Origin: Ochotona curzoniae
Lineage: Eukaryota; Chordata; Mammalia; Lagomorpha; Ochotonidae
Direction of reading: 5' to 3'
Assembly (NCBI RefSeq): GCF_017591425.1
Contig: NW_024465751.1
Location: forward strand, 7,812,001-7,876,000
Length of the DNA: 64,000 bases
Part shown: one piece after another, positions 33,280 through 44,129 of the stretch
Numbering within the stretch: the stretch's first letter is position 1
Layout of the letters: each line of letters begins with the position of its first letter
The notes under the pieces: model-generated
Databases searched by the model: none
What the model was told of the DNA's origin: nothing
What the model saw: the letters and a program-made list of their open reading frames with translations, nothing else
Made by a program: the position numbers and the translations under genes

Positions 33280-33312
33280 ATTTTCAAGTAAATAAATAGC
33301 CTTTAAAAAGTC
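33003..33312 (+). repeat. C-type SINE with (CT)n tail
   Basis: CATTGTGGTGTTATAGGTAA head, CATCATCCCATATAGGTGAT, CATTTCCATCCCAGTTCCCT, TGCTTGGCCCCCTACCACTC, GACATTTGGAAAGACCGTGG, a (CT)16 run at 33246-33278 and AAGTAAATAAATAGCC tail. Confidence 0.85.
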
Positions 33313-34262
33313 GCTAATGGAGACAGATGTGAAAGTGCTAGTAGTATGGGTGTCCTTGCTCACCCAGTCATATCAAGGTTGTCCCTGCAAGGGAAGCTGA
33401 CAAATCAAGTACCCAATCAAGAGCCCAAGGAAAATATGATAGACTTAGACCAGTCCTGCTCCTTAGCTGAGCTTTGTTGGTAGCTCAGCTCTTGTTGAGT
33501 TGTCAGTTGAAACTGCACCTCACACAAGGGCTTCCTGTATGGGATCTGGATTACCTGAGACAAGAGTCTTCCCCTAGGCTTCTCCCCAGCATTGCACCTG
33601 CAGAGGAAGCAGGATTCAGGGCAAGGCAGCTCAGTTACTATCTGGTATTCACACACTCTACAATGCCATGCCAAAGACCAAGCCTGGATTTTCTACATCA
33701 ATGCACGTTACATTTCTGCAGCCAGAGCAAGGGACAGGGTCATGGAAAGGATCCACACTTCTGATTCAAACCAGAAATGCTTTGGCAAAGGCCCCATCTG
33801 GCACCCTTAGACAGCCCATTCTGAGCCAGAACTTCAGGAATGAGAGCAGAGGGGGTACATTTTCTGGGCAAGGCCCAAAACAAGTCACAAGCAGAACTGG
33901 CCCCCAAATATGCATGACTATATAGACCTGTCCTTGAACCAAACCCAGGGTGAAAAATCCACAGAACATCTGAACCAGAAGGCATTCAGAGACGTTTGCT
34001 CAGTTTTTTCCAAAATGTGTTTCAGGCACTTGGGGGTTCCTATCACTCTGCAGTCAAGGTGGGTCAGCCTTCACCTGTTTTACCCACTGAGTTTCCATAT
34101 ATGATAATATCCGGATTCAACAGTTTCTAAGAAAAAAGAAAGAAGCAGAGTGACAAAAGGAGAGATAGAGAGGAAGGAGAGGGGAAAGAGAAGGGAGTGA
34201 AACAAAGTACATAATCCTAGTCAAAGGAGGTCAAAGGGCAGTCAAAGTTCATAAGGAGTAAC
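33313..34262. other. Non-coding stretch
   Basis: Purine-rich at 34125-34210; otherwise nothing recognised. Overlapping 60-96 codon frames on both strands (33417-33985) appear random. Confidence 0.35.
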
Positions 34263-34514
34263 AGGCATCATTGCACAGTCACTGAGCTGTCACTTGGGAA
34301 GCCCACATGCCATGTCAGGATGCAAATCCTGGCTACTCTGCTTCTGACCCAGCTTCCAGCTCATGTATTCTGAAAGGCAGCAGAAGGTGACCAAGTACTT
34401 AGATCTCTGCCACCCACATGAAAGATCTGGATGGAGCTCCAGGCTTCTGGAACCAGCACTGGCTGTTGTGGGCATTTTGGAGTGAAACTGTGAGTGGACA
34501 ATGTGGACAATGGT

Positions 34515-34558
<44 letters not shown>

Positions 34559-34595
34559 CCTCTGTCTCACACACACACACACACACACACAGAGC
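34263..34595 (+). repeat. C-type SINE with CT/CA microsatellite tail
   Basis: CATTGCACAGTCACTGAGCT head, CCCACATGCCATGTCAGGAT, GAAAGGCAGCAGAAGGTGAC, ACATGAAAGATCTGGATGG and GGCATTTTGGAGTGAAACTG. The pyrimidine tail has grown into CT runs (34499-34568) and (CA)n (about 34568-34600). Confidence 0.82.
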
Positions 34596-34605
34596 ACACA
34601 CACAG

Positions 34606-34905
34606 AGTGTTGTGAATGTGACCTCATCTGAAGATAGGGTCTTGGCAGATGATTAAATTAAGTCATTAGGAAATGCCCCAATCCAACATCACCAATCTCC
34701 TTATAAAAAACACAAGTCAATACAGAGGCAGACATGTACAGGTAGAGAAGGTGTAAAGCCCAGAGAACAGTGTGTGCAGATGAAGGCAGATGGGACATGC
34801 CTCCAGATGAAGGCAGATGGGACATGCCTCCAGATGAAGGCAGATGGGACATGCCTCCAGATGAAGGCAGATGGGACATGCCTCCAGACTACCAGCAGCT
34901 AGCAG
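34606..34905 (+). mobile_element. MLT1-like MaLR LTR hosting a minisatellite
   Basis: TGTTGTGAATGTGACCTCAT, CTGAAGATAGGGTCTTGGCA, GATGATTAAATTAAGTCATT, CCTTATAAAAAACACAAG and GAGGCAGACATGTACAGG follow the forward MLT1 LTR from its 5' quarter. The stretch that should read 'gatgaaggcagagattgg' has expanded into the array at 34777-34886. The LTR 3' third is not recognisable after that. Confidence 0.68.
34777..34886 (+). repeat. 27-bp minisatellite, about 4 copies
   Basis: The unit starting CAGATGAAGGCAGATGGGAC repeats at 34777, 34804, 34831 and 34858 with no visible differences, so the duplication is recent. Because 27 is divisible by three, a minus-strand frame stays open through it and gives a repeated nine-residue motif; this is a by-product, not evidence for a gene. 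Confidence 0.95.
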
Positions 34906-35311
34906 TGGGCTGCCCTTGGCCTTCTGCCTTATAGAATTCTGTGGTGACCTCAGGAAACTAACATACCCAGCCACAGGGTCTGCCCCAGGGATGTTCATGC
35001 CAAGGACAGTCCCCTGCTCATCCCTTCTTCCAGGCCAAACTGAAAACACAGACTGTGATGGGAAATCTGCAGCAGTAGAGGCCTCAGGGAGGCTGTTACC
35101 AAATGCCCAGATCTTGGTGGGATTCAGTTTGGGTTCAAGGATAAAACTCAGCCTGATAGTCAACTGCAGAATAATGAAGTCATCTCATACCAGTAGTTCA
35201 TCATCATCGTTCTGAAACTAGTGAGCGCATCTCCCAGCCCAGTCACCTTTCCTCCCAGCATAGCACTCTTACATTTCCTTTTCTGTTCAAATAACTTTTA
35301 AAATGATGATC
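34906..35311. other. Non-coding stretch
   Basis: Nothing recognised beyond the decayed LTR edge. Confidence 0.4.
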
Positions 35312-35530
35312 ATGGGGGCAGACATTTGAGTTCTGCTCCCAATTTCTGCTTCCTCCAAGAAGTTAGCAGATGATGGCTCAAATAATTGGGTTCGTAGCAC
35401 CCACTTGGGAAATTCAGACTGAGTCTCTGGCTCCTGGCTTCTTTCTGGCCCAGCCCTGGCAACCGTGGTCAATGGAGGAACGCACTCTTCCCCCTTACCC
35501 AGCCCTTTTAAATAAATTAAATATATAATT
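35312..35530 (+). repeat. C-type SINE, truncated and diverged
   Basis: GGGGGCAGACATTTGAGTTC start, TCCAAGAAGTTAGCAGATGA, CACCCACTTGGGAAATTCAG, GTCTCTGGCTCCTGGCTTC, CCCAGCCCTGGCAACCGTGG and TTTTAAATAAATTAAATAT tail. Much of the 5' third is missing. Confidence 0.75.
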
Positions 35531-36363
35531 TTATGTAAATAGTGTGGTAATCATGACCTTCCACCCAATTTCATAACCAACCAATAGTTAACAATTTTGA
35601 GTCTTAAAAGAATCGGCGTGCAATTCTGTCTGTATTTGAACGCATATCCTGCTATTTCCAAGCTCGGTGCCCTTGAGCAAAGTCCTCAGCCCCAATTCAC
35701 AGTCTATAGCCTGGATGTTTTAATCCTGCCTAGCAGAGAGGGTAGACATGAGGGAAAAGTATGTCCACAGCTGCACACCTGGGGCCTAGCAACACCCAGG
35801 AAGCATCATACGTCAACATGACGGCACATGAGAAACTGACAATCCCAGCTGAAGGAACAAAGATGTTCTGTCCAATTCTCTGCCATCTCTGTTCCCCCAC
35901 CCTCAACCCCCACACACTCACTCCTCCTTGTTGCTGGCTGACACTGACAGGGCAGCTGGGTCAGGGGCTAAGCCACATGATTTGGAAGTGACATCCACAA
36001 ATCAGGCACTAATCATGGCCTAGAGGACCTTGGATTCCAGAGACAAGTTACACACCAGATTACTGCACAAAGAAGGGGTGTCCTATGTGGGATTAAAGAT
36101 GACAGAACTGAAGTTCACAGTTGGCACTGCTGTGTGCAAAAGGGGAGATCAGGCTAGCTTCTGAGGGCAGTGTCCGTATCTCCCTTGCTGAGCCAGGGGA
36201 CCCAGGCACTAGTACAGACCACAGCACAGATTAAATCATTGGCTGCATCAAAAATGAAATGGCCTGGGGAGGAAGCAGAGAGAAAACATGCTAAACAAGG
36301 AATCACTCCCAGAAAAATCCAACATGGGGTTTAACTTAGCAAAAGCAGAAACAACCACTCTAC
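35531..36363. other. Non-coding stretch
   Basis: No element or exon recognised. Confidence 0.4.
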
Positions 36364-36421
36364 CACCCACAGTCCCTATTGCCTTACAACCACCCAAACA
36401 CCCACAGTCCCTATTGCCTTA
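36364..36421 (+). repeat. 35-bp local tandem duplication
   Basis: CACCCACAGTCCCTATTGCC with the following TTA occurs identically at 36364-36386 and 36399-36421, giving 1.7 copies of a 35-bp unit. Identity of the copies implies a recent duplication. Confidence 0.9.
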
Positions 36422-36519
36422 TATCTTTCCAACCATAAATAGGAATCTAAACATAGGAATTTGAATCTCAGTCCTGAATTTTTCCCATATAATCCTGGTG
36501 TCCTTGGGAGAGTCGCTTG

Positions 36520-36842
36520 TCCCAGCTAGCATGGTGGCTCAATTAAGTAATCCTCTACCTTGCAGTGCTGGCATCCCATATGATCACTACTTTGTGTCCC
36601 AGCTGCCCCACTTCCAATTCAGCTTTCTGCTTATGAGCTGAGAAATCAGCAGAGGCTGTCATAGGTCCTTGGGCCCCTGTACCCACATGAAAGACCAGAA
36701 GAAACTCCTGGCTTCAGATCAACTTAGCTCCAACCACTACCACCACTTGGAGAGTGACCCAGAGATGAAAGGTCCTCTCTCTGTGTATATCTCTCCTCTC
36801 TGTAAACCTGACTTTTAAATAAAATTCAATTATCTAAAAAAT
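36520..36842 (+). repeat. C-type SINE, full length
   Basis: CAGCTAGCATGGTGGCTCAA head, CCTTGCAGTGCTGGCATCCC, ACTTCCAATTCAGCTTTCTG, TGGGCCCCTGTACCCACATG, GAGAGTGACCCAGAGATGAA, TCTGTAAACCTGACTTTTAA tail. Confidence 0.88.
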
Positions 36843-37079
36843 AGAGGCAGGAATTTGTTTCCCCTCAGTTTCTCAAATGAAAAGTTCAGGCTAAATAGTC
36901 TCTGAATTCATTTCCAATTCTATAAGACCCATTTCCTTTCCTTTCTTCTTCTCCAGTTGCCCAGGGACAGCCCATCTGAGGTTCTGTTGTCATCTTTCTG
37001 ATTGTTTGGCCTATAAATAGGATCCACCAAGAGTTGGTACAAGAAGCTCTGGCTGATTTTGTTATGAAACAAATTAGTC

Positions 37080-37570
37080 CCAACACTCAATGGTGCAAAG
37101 CAAGCACCATGTTATTTGGCTCATAAGTCCATGAGAAATACCGGGAAGGCTGTAGTCAATGGCAGTCAAGGTTGGAGTCAACGCCACACTGAGGTGACAG
37201 CTCCATGAGGCTAGCTATCGAGCATTGCTCAGTCAGTCAGGCTCAACAGGAGTTGGTTGGCAGTTGAGGCAGGCTTGTGTATAGTTGCCTGAATGTTTCT
37301 CTCCATCATGGCAGTGTTAAGGCATTGGACTTTTTACTTGCTGGCTGGCTCCCTCCAGAGCAAGTAACCCATGAGAATCAAGTAGAATCTCCATGAGTTT
37401 TCATGATCCACACTAGGAAGTCAGAGACTATACCCTCACTTGCTTGTTTTGCTCCCAAGACAATCAGTGAATACAGTTTCAACTTAAGGGAAAGAGACAT
37501 GAAACTCACCTGTCAATGGGGGTTGACCAATGACTTTGCAGCCATAGATTAAAACTGCCCCTCTAAACAT
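37080..37570 (-). repeat. Old LTR-like repeat, unnamed
   Basis: CATGTTATTTGGCTCATAAG at the left and GACTTTGCAGCCATAGATTA with AAAACTGCCCC at the right resemble the ends of an ancient mammalian repeat that I know in the reverse orientation but cannot name. No coding potential. Confidence 0.35.
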
Positions 37571-38974
37571 CAGTAGTGCAGTATTGGAGCCCTGTGTGGT
37601 TTGGGCCTTCCCGGCTCATTCCTCCACAGCCCCAGTGTCCTCCTGCAATCCTGGGGTAGACACATGTATCTTGGTGGCTCCCAACTTCATGGGCTCTTGT
37701 GTTAGTTCCCTTCTCCCCTCTCCAATCAAACCTTGCCTCATTCCCTTAAGATGTTAGTCTGTGTTAGATGCTGAAGGATCCTAGCAGGATCGCTCAACAG
37801 TCAAACCTCATTTAACTGGTTCATCTGTAGAAGGTCTCTCACTGAGGAACCCAATGAAAGTGATTTCAGATACTGACACAGCAAGAAAAGAGGATAAAGA
37901 CATGAGCCTTGTGCTCAGAGTACATGCATAGATACGAGCAAAAAAAAATCATGGCGTCACTGGGGAGGCACACGAGGAACAGATCAGAAACAATCGCTTC
38001 CTAATTTGTTCTGAACCTGTACATGGTTTAACAGATGGTTATCAAACATGTATCCAGACCCGGGCTGGGCCAGCTGAAGGCAGTACCTTCTCCATCAGAC
38101 TGGGTTAGAAACCACACACCATCATTTCCTAGAAGATGCAAATTTGCAACTAGAAGTAAGAATGTGTTCAGACTTTCTGGGTGGTAATCTCAAATCCAGC
38201 TTATGCTTAGGAGTATAATGAAGCTGTGCTTGGAAGCAATGCCATTTGCAATCTAGGACTCCACTGACAAGCCTGCGAAGGAAGGTGCCCAGCAGCAGCA
38301 GATGCTCAGCTCTCCGATGCTCCCCACTCATGTTTATGGTTGGGACCAACATGTGAGTGGAAGCTCTCAGCTCTCAGCCTCAGTGGCCTGACTGTGCTAG
38401 GGAGCCAGACTGTCCATCGAAGTATCTGGGGTATCTTCTTAGCACAGTGTGGATTGAGCAATCTTGAGTGTTGCTGTCTTTTCAGAGAGACAGTTAAGAC
38501 CCCTGGAATGACTATCCTCTTCAAGACAGATTCCCCTTTGTCTTTCACTCACTGCCCAGCCATTCCCAAAGCCGCCCCTCTGTTCTGCAAAGTCTGGCCC
38601 TCGTGCTGACTTCAGGCTTCCCTCTCCCCAGGGACCACTCAGGTCCCAGCTGTGATCCAGATCCTTTCAGTTCTCCTGATCAACTACCGCTTCTTGAGCT
38701 TTGATTGGAGCAAATGTCTAACTCTGTGATGAACTCGTTTGTGTAACAATATCCAGTGCCTACTGAATGTTCATCACCTGCCAGGTACCCTTCTTTCAAT
38801 TACGCATCCATTGCTTTTCTCTCAGAGGAAAGCACTGCTCCTTGGATCCCATCCATTGCTGAGAATGCTAGGATGCAGGGCAGTATAGTGATGTGAACAC
38901 CTGCTCTGTCGTGGACCACGGCCTCATGCAGATCCTCTGTGTTCTTAATGACAGTGGCACCAGGCAGATACTAC
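37571..38974. other. Non-coding stretch
   Basis: About 1.4 kb with no recognisable exon or repeat. Minus and plus frames around 38122-38609 overlap and look random. Confidence 0.4.
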
Positions 38975-39110
38975 TTCCTGCTATAAATGAGAATCGGAGG
39001 ATCAGCTATGCTCAAGGACTTGTCCCAGGTGTCCTGTTGGATTTGGGACTCAACCCCAAGCGCACAGCCTCATGGCTGTCCACCACTACCCAGCTCTACC
39101 TTTCCCGTTT
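38975..39110 (-). repeat. MIR-like fragment
   Basis: CCTGCTATAAATGAGAATCG, AGGACTTGTCCCAGGTGTCC and GGGACTCAACCCCAAGC correspond weakly to reverse MIR blocks. Confidence 0.4.
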
Positions 39111-39305
39111 GCTCTCGTGCCTCTGAGCTGAGGGAGCAGAAAGAGTGTCCCCTCTCCTTGGCAGGTGTGGTCCAAGCCTGCTGACCATCGGGAATTTCTC
39201 ACGCGGACTCCAGACAAGGAGTGGATTGCAACCCCATAAGCGGCCATTGGAAAGCAGCTAGGTGCAGTGGCACCTCCTTGGACTTTGTCATTCAGGCTTC
39301 AGTCA

Positions 39306-39315
39306 GCGCACGCGC
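39306..39315 (+). promoter_or_regulatory. NRF1-type site
   Basis: GCGCACGCGC fits the NRF1 (alpha-Pal) core GCGCANGCGC exactly. NRF1 sites of this form are strongly enriched in CpG-island promoters, and this one lies about 230 bases from the CpG-dense core, so the context fits. Occupancy is not shown by sequence. Confidence 0.5.
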
Positions 39316-39540
39316 TGGGGTTCCAGGATCAAACCAGCGTTGGCAGTTTCCTGGTGGCTGTTCAGGTGGCTGAGGGAGGCCCTTTGAGTCACTAAGGAAA
39401 CAAAGACGTGGGCCCTGCGACTCCGGCTCCCAGGCCCCAGTGGCCACACCCCAGTACTTTGGAAATGTGTGATTCGCACCCTCATCCTCCTCCCACGGAA
39501 AGCCGGGGTGCAGGCAGTGCTGATTCATTTTGAGAAGCGC

Positions 39541-39960
39541 CACTTGCCACTGCGGCGGCGTGAGGAAGGACGGTTCCCCCAGCGGGAGCCATGTGTGCTG
39601 GCTGTGATTCATCCGTGTCTGCAATCTTCTCCAAAATAGCCCTTACGCAATCCGGGAGACGCTGGGAGCCTCGCGGAGCAGGGGCTTCCCCTCTGAGTCA
39701 CCCTCCGGGCCTCGGTCCACTTCCACGCAGCCACGGGAACGCAGAAGGACTAGCACATGCCCTGAAGAGGAACTTGGGAAATCAGCAAACGGGGCGAAGG
39801 CCGCCCCTCGGGCTGAGCAACTGCAATGAGGCAAGATCGCAGCTGTGCCGATCCTGTAGAAGTGAAACGCGCACCGTAAACAAAATCTCTCAGAGCCCAA
39901 GACGCCCCTTCTCCACGCCCTCTGGCCCGCGGGAAGGGGTAAGGGTGGGGGCAGGGATGA
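39541..39960. promoter_or_regulatory. CpG island, candidate promoter
   Basis: I count about 29 CpG dinucleotides in 420 bases, with G+C near 60 percent; by my rough arithmetic observed/expected CpG is about 0.8, well above island thresholds and far above the rest of the window. CpGs continue thinly from 39188 and to about 40020. Visible motifs include TGAGTCA (AP-1 type) near 39696, TTACGCAAT (C/EBP or PAR-bZIP type) near 39645 and the NRF1-type site upstream. No TATA box is evident, as usual for island promoters. It is not within a SINE or LTR I can recognise, so it is not explained by a young repeat. Confidence 0.65.
39591..39938 (+). other. Possible first exon in the CpG island
   Basis: An ATG at 39591 (G at -3) opens a frame that stays open to 40061 (156 codons). 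A good splice donor, GGG then GTAAGG, lies at 39938/39939 inside it. Composition is Arg/Pro/Ser/Gly-rich as any GC-rich frame would be, no domain is recognisable, and the opposite strand also has open frames. The frame alone therefore proves nothing; it is listed because of its position in the island. It could equally be a non-coding first exon. Confidence 0.15.
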
Positions 39961-40514
39961 CGGGAGGGTCTGCAGGGGAAAAAGACAGGCTTGTTGACTC
40001 TGCAGATCTGCTTGCTACGTGTGGGGCAGCCCCTGGACGATGCAGATGGGGGCCTGTCTGATGACACCCCTGCAGGCCTCTCAGAACCTTCCAGTGCAGT
40101 CCCATGTGTTGCACTGTCTCACTGCTTACACACTCACTTGGGGCAGCGTGCACGAAGCGGGAATGCTGGGGCCTCAGCTCCAGCCACCCTGCTTCTGCGG
40201 ATGGTCATGGGGCCTAAGCATAAGCACTGCACTTTGAAAATTGCTTGCTTCCTCCACCCCTCAGTGGCATAGGAGGAGAACAGACCTAGAGAAGGCATGC
40301 AAGTTCACATGCAGCTACCGGCAAAGGTTGGGCTGGAACTTCACCTTGGCTTGCAAAGCCTTACCTGTTGTGGCCTTCCCATTGCCTGTCTGAATTCTGA
40401 CTTCACCTTCAGCGGGCCTCTTCCCTCTCCTTCTCCAGCATGCCCTTTTCAATGTCTCTCTCTCTCCCTCTCCCTCCACCCCACCACCAGCACCACTGCA
40501 GCCACCTTGCTCAC
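39961..40514. other. Non-coding stretch after the CpG island
   Basis: CpG density falls away after about 40020. A CT-rich tract lies at 40450-40490. No element recognised. Confidence 0.4.
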
Positions 40515-40845
40515 ACACACTGAGCACTCCCTCACCACAGGCTCTTTGCACTGGCTATTATCTCTGCTTTTGCCTGCAAAGAGCCTCATGACTCGCTTAT
40601 GCCATTCCAAGTCTCTGCTGTAAAATAAACTCCTCCAATCACCTCCCCCGGCCACCTTTCTCCATCAGTGGCTCTCAGCCACCATCTACTCTCTCCTCTG
40701 CACTGCCTGATATTACATTGCATATTTCTTGCTGCCTTTTCCTCAGTAGAATCCAAGTCCTGGATGGGCTGGAGTTGCATTTCCTACCATGATCCTACCC
40801 CAGCACCATGCCTAGCGCATAGCAACTGCCCAATACCCATGTGCA
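40515..40845 (+). repeat. L2 3' region
   Basis: Clear L2: CTGAGCACTCCCTCACCACA, GGCTCTTTGCACTGGCTATT, CCATTCCAAGTCTCTGCTGT, ATTTCTTGCTGCCTTTTCCT, TAGAATCCAAGTCCTGGATG and CCCAGCACCATGCCTAGCGC run in family order. Confidence 0.78.
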
Positions 40846-42309
40846 CCTTGCAGGCAGGCCAGGGCCCCCACTGTGGACCAAGGCCCAGGGACCAGCTCAT
40901 GAACAGCCACAAAATAAGACCAGAACCCCAGTTGTTGCCAGCAGCAGGTTTATGGCATACCACAAGGCACAAGAGCTCCTTCTTATAAGCACACCAGGCT
41001 GACCATGGCCAGAAAAATCATTGTCAAAGCCCAGATCTGCTTGGGGGAGCCCTTGTAATGAGACTGCTACTGATCAAGATACGTGCAACCTCCGTGGGGA
41101 CCAGATGTTCATCATTCACCAGTCCCCGCCTCATCGGCAGCTGCTTCCTTAGTTTGCACCAATTGTAACTCAGATATGTATCATTGCTTACCAACCACAG
41201 CATGATTTTTACAAACGTACTAAGTGCCCCACATTTATACATGAAGCCCCTCAGCCTGGAAAAAATCAAGTGCCCAGCCCTGGGTGGCAGACCAGACAAC
41301 CAGCCTCAGACCAGAGCCAGGTGTTGCAAAGCCAGTCCTACATTCCTGCTTCCCCAGGGCTTCCAAATGTGATCTGCCACTTGTCACCACACTTCGGAAG
41401 TCACCTCCACGGCAAGAGCTCTAGATTCTTCAGGAACTTTTGCCCTCCAGGCTCTCCTTGTACCGAGGGGCTAAGGGTGCTCTGTCAACTTGGCCTGAAC
41501 AAGTGCCTGGCATTCTGGCTGGGCAGCTGTAAGCAGGAACATGAACCCACATGGAACATTACCTCAACGCAGGTGTGCTGTGGCTGAAGCCAGAGATGAG
41601 TCTAGGGGTGCGTCTCTCACAGTGACCTCTCAGAGGAAGGTTACGGTCACCCCTGCCAACAATTCTGAAAGTGGTCTGGGTACGTCTGCTTTTTCAAAGG
41701 AAGAGCTGGCTCTGCTTCCCATGCAGTTGTGAGCATCAGAGCCAGGGTCAGATATGTCAACAACTTCTCAGCAACTTCCTGTGACTCATAGCTGGAGTGA
41801 GGAGCCCTCCTGCAGCCTGCAGCTGCCAGAGGCTCTGAGACACCCTTCCCTCAGGCTCCAGCCCCACCCTGTCACTCCAAGGCTCCAGCCGGCACCAGGG
41901 CTTCCCTGTTTGGGGTCCTCCCCAGCTCCCCAAGATACTTCACCCCACGCGGGGTGACTGAGACAGCTCGAGGTACGACACCTTTCACTCAGCCTCCTTG
42001 TTGTACAGATTGGGCTCCCAGCTCATGCCCTAGCCTGGAAGGGGCTGGATCCCAGAGTAGCCAAATAATTTGTTGGGCCTCATGTTAATAAAGCATGAAT
42101 CTCTTAAGCAACACTCATTGAGAGTGTCAAGATAGTGACAGTGGAGGTCACTAAAAGAGGTATGCAGGCTGTCTGAACATGGGCCCACCCCCGTGAGCAC
42201 ACAGGTGCATGCCCTAGAAGCGGTCTCTTAATATGACTCCATCTCTTCTGAGAAATTCCAAGCAGGCAGGCAGGATGGGATACTTCGTAAGTAGCAACTT
42301 CGGAGCGAG
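40846..42309. other. Non-coding stretch
   Basis: About 1.45 kb with no recognisable repeat. It contains a small perfect hairpin at 41940-41957 (TCACCCC, loop ACGC, GGGGTGA). Frames of 60-105 codons overlap on both strands without domain features. Confidence 0.4.
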
Positions 42310-42420
42310 TTGAACATGGGTCACCATCCTCACACTGCTCTCACATGCTGTACAACTCTGATATGACTTAGTAAATGCTACTGGGCCTCAATCTCCCCAT
42401 CTGTGAAATGGGGTTGAGAA
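42310..42420 (+). repeat. MIR fragment
   Basis: GTACAACTCTGATATGACTT, CTACTGGGCCTCAATCTCCC and CATCTGTGAAATGGGGTTGA are clear MIR words. Confidence 0.68.
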
Positions 42421-42861
42421 GGCAAACTGCATGCCCAACGCATGGCATCCGAAAGACTTTCAGCAGAGAGAAATCTTTGGCCCTCCCCTCCCTCATCATG
42501 TCTACCTCCTCCATACCAAATTCTTCCATTTCAGACTCAAAGAGCAAGGACACACATCACTGCCCCACCTTGGCCAGGATCTTAACTACCAAGTGGCAGC
42601 TGAAGACAGCTGGAAGACAATGCCCCAGCAATGCTGTACAGTGAGGAATGTTCTTGGATAATTCCCCCCTCCCCATCCTCCTAACTCTCTACTCCTGCTC
42701 TAGGCTAGGCCTAACCAGGCTGGAGCTACACAGCCCAGTTGTCCTCTCCCCTCCAAGTACAACCCAGAGGTACACAGGGGTTGCAACTGTTCTTTCTCAC
42801 CCTCTGTTTCTTGGGAGCCAAAGAGAACAAAGGGAGAGCCAACTTGCACTGGGTCTCCGTT

Positions 42862-42960
42862 GACTCATCCTGGCACCACAAATAGGTCACAGATAATGGT
42901 CCTGGGCCTCACTTTTTCCATCTCTAAAGTGGGGCTAATGATGCCTGCCACTAACCCCAG
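42862..42960 (+). repeat. MIR fragment
   Basis: CCTGGGCCTCACTTTTTCCA and TCTCTAAAGTGGGGCTAATG, then ATGCCTGCCACTAACC, match the MIR centre. Confidence 0.65.
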
Positions 42961-43057
42961 CCACCAGATTTGGCTGAGCATTCATTATGGCTACCGCCAC
43001 TGTGCCTCAGTTAATAACACATTGCTCTGGGGAGGCCTCCCAGAGCCTGGGGAGCTT

Positions 43058-43150
43058 TAGGAAAACACATTCTTATTCATCTTCAAAGCAACCCTGAGAA
43101 ATAGGTGGGAGGCAAGCCTCAGGTGAGGCAGTCCCCAGAGGAGAGCGCTT
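43058..43150 (-). repeat. MIR fragment
   Basis: Reverse MIR words: TTCATCTTCAAAGCAACCCT, GAGAAATAGGTGGGAGGCAA. Confidence 0.5.
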
Positions 43151-43565
43151 TTGTGGCAGAGACTACGATGGAAGAGAGCAGCTGGGAATCCCAGCTGAGA
43201 AGGGGAGTAGAAGGCATTTGGCCTTTGGTGATGGACACACCTGAGTTGAAATTTCCCCTCTGCTGGAAATAAATTAGACGAGCTTGGACATGTTGACCTA
43301 CCCTTAAGCTCCACCCTGATGCTGGAATAGCAGTGCCAACTCTCCTGGTAAGTGTAAATGTCAGAGTCTGGCGGGGGCCCTGGGCGTCCTGCCTCTTCCC
43401 TAAGGAGTAAGAAAGGCAGAATGCATGTCTGGCTCTGCTGCCTGTCCACGCTGGATACTTTCCATGAATACAGCTTGCAGAATCAACCTCATAGTTGCAT
43501 CTCACATCCTTGTGAGACCCAACACCAACAAGCCTGGATTCAGAAAATGTCATGGAAGGGACAAG

Positions 43566-43843
43566 CATTGGGGGCACAGCATGCTAACCTGCCACTGGGG
43601 ACACCCACATCCCATGTAAGCCAGTTCAGGTGGCTGCTCAAGTCCCAGCTCCTCCATGTCCAACCCAGCTTCCTATCAATGTTAATTCCTAGGAAGCAGC
43701 AGATAATGGCTCAAGTACTTGAGTTTCCTCCACCCACCTGGCAGAACCGGAAGCAGGTTCTGGCTCCCTGGCTTTAGTTTGGTTGAGTTCTGGCTGTTGC
43801 AAACATTTAGGGACTGAACTGGCAGATGGGAGCCATTGCACGT

Positions 43844-43902
<59 letters not shown>

Positions 43903-43957
43903 TCTGTGTACGTGTTTGTGTGGGGAGATGATTCTGTCTTTAAAATAAATAAATAAT
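43566..43957 (+). repeat. C-type SINE with long (CT)n
   Basis: GGGGCACAGCATGCTAACCT head, CACATCCCATGTAAGCCAGT, CCCAGCTCCTCCATGTCC, GAAGCAGCAGATAATGGCTC, GGGACTGAACTGGCAGATGG and TTAAAATAAATAAATAATTC tail. A pure 54-base (CT)27 run at 43845-43898 has expanded within its tail; it is a homopurine/homopyrimidine mirror tract able to form triplex DNA. Confidence 0.88.
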
Positions 43958-44129
43958 TCAAAATTGCTTTTGATCTTGATGGCTATGGTGGTGATGCGCC
44001 ATCATTCTTTGGGGGATATTGGCCCCGACTTCCCTACCTAGGTCAAGGGGAGTGGGAAGTAGAGGGAGCATCACAGACCCACCACCAGCTGTGCCTGCTG
44101 GGAGCAGCAGGTGGCTATTAAGTGCTTGC

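Noticed and set aside
34777..34886. CRISPR-like array
   Set aside because: Head-to-tail identical units without spacers in eukaryotic DNA; a minisatellite.
34717..35163. 148-codon minus frame with repeated nine-residue motif
   Set aside because: The repeats come from the 27-bp minisatellite in an LTR, not from a repeat protein gene.
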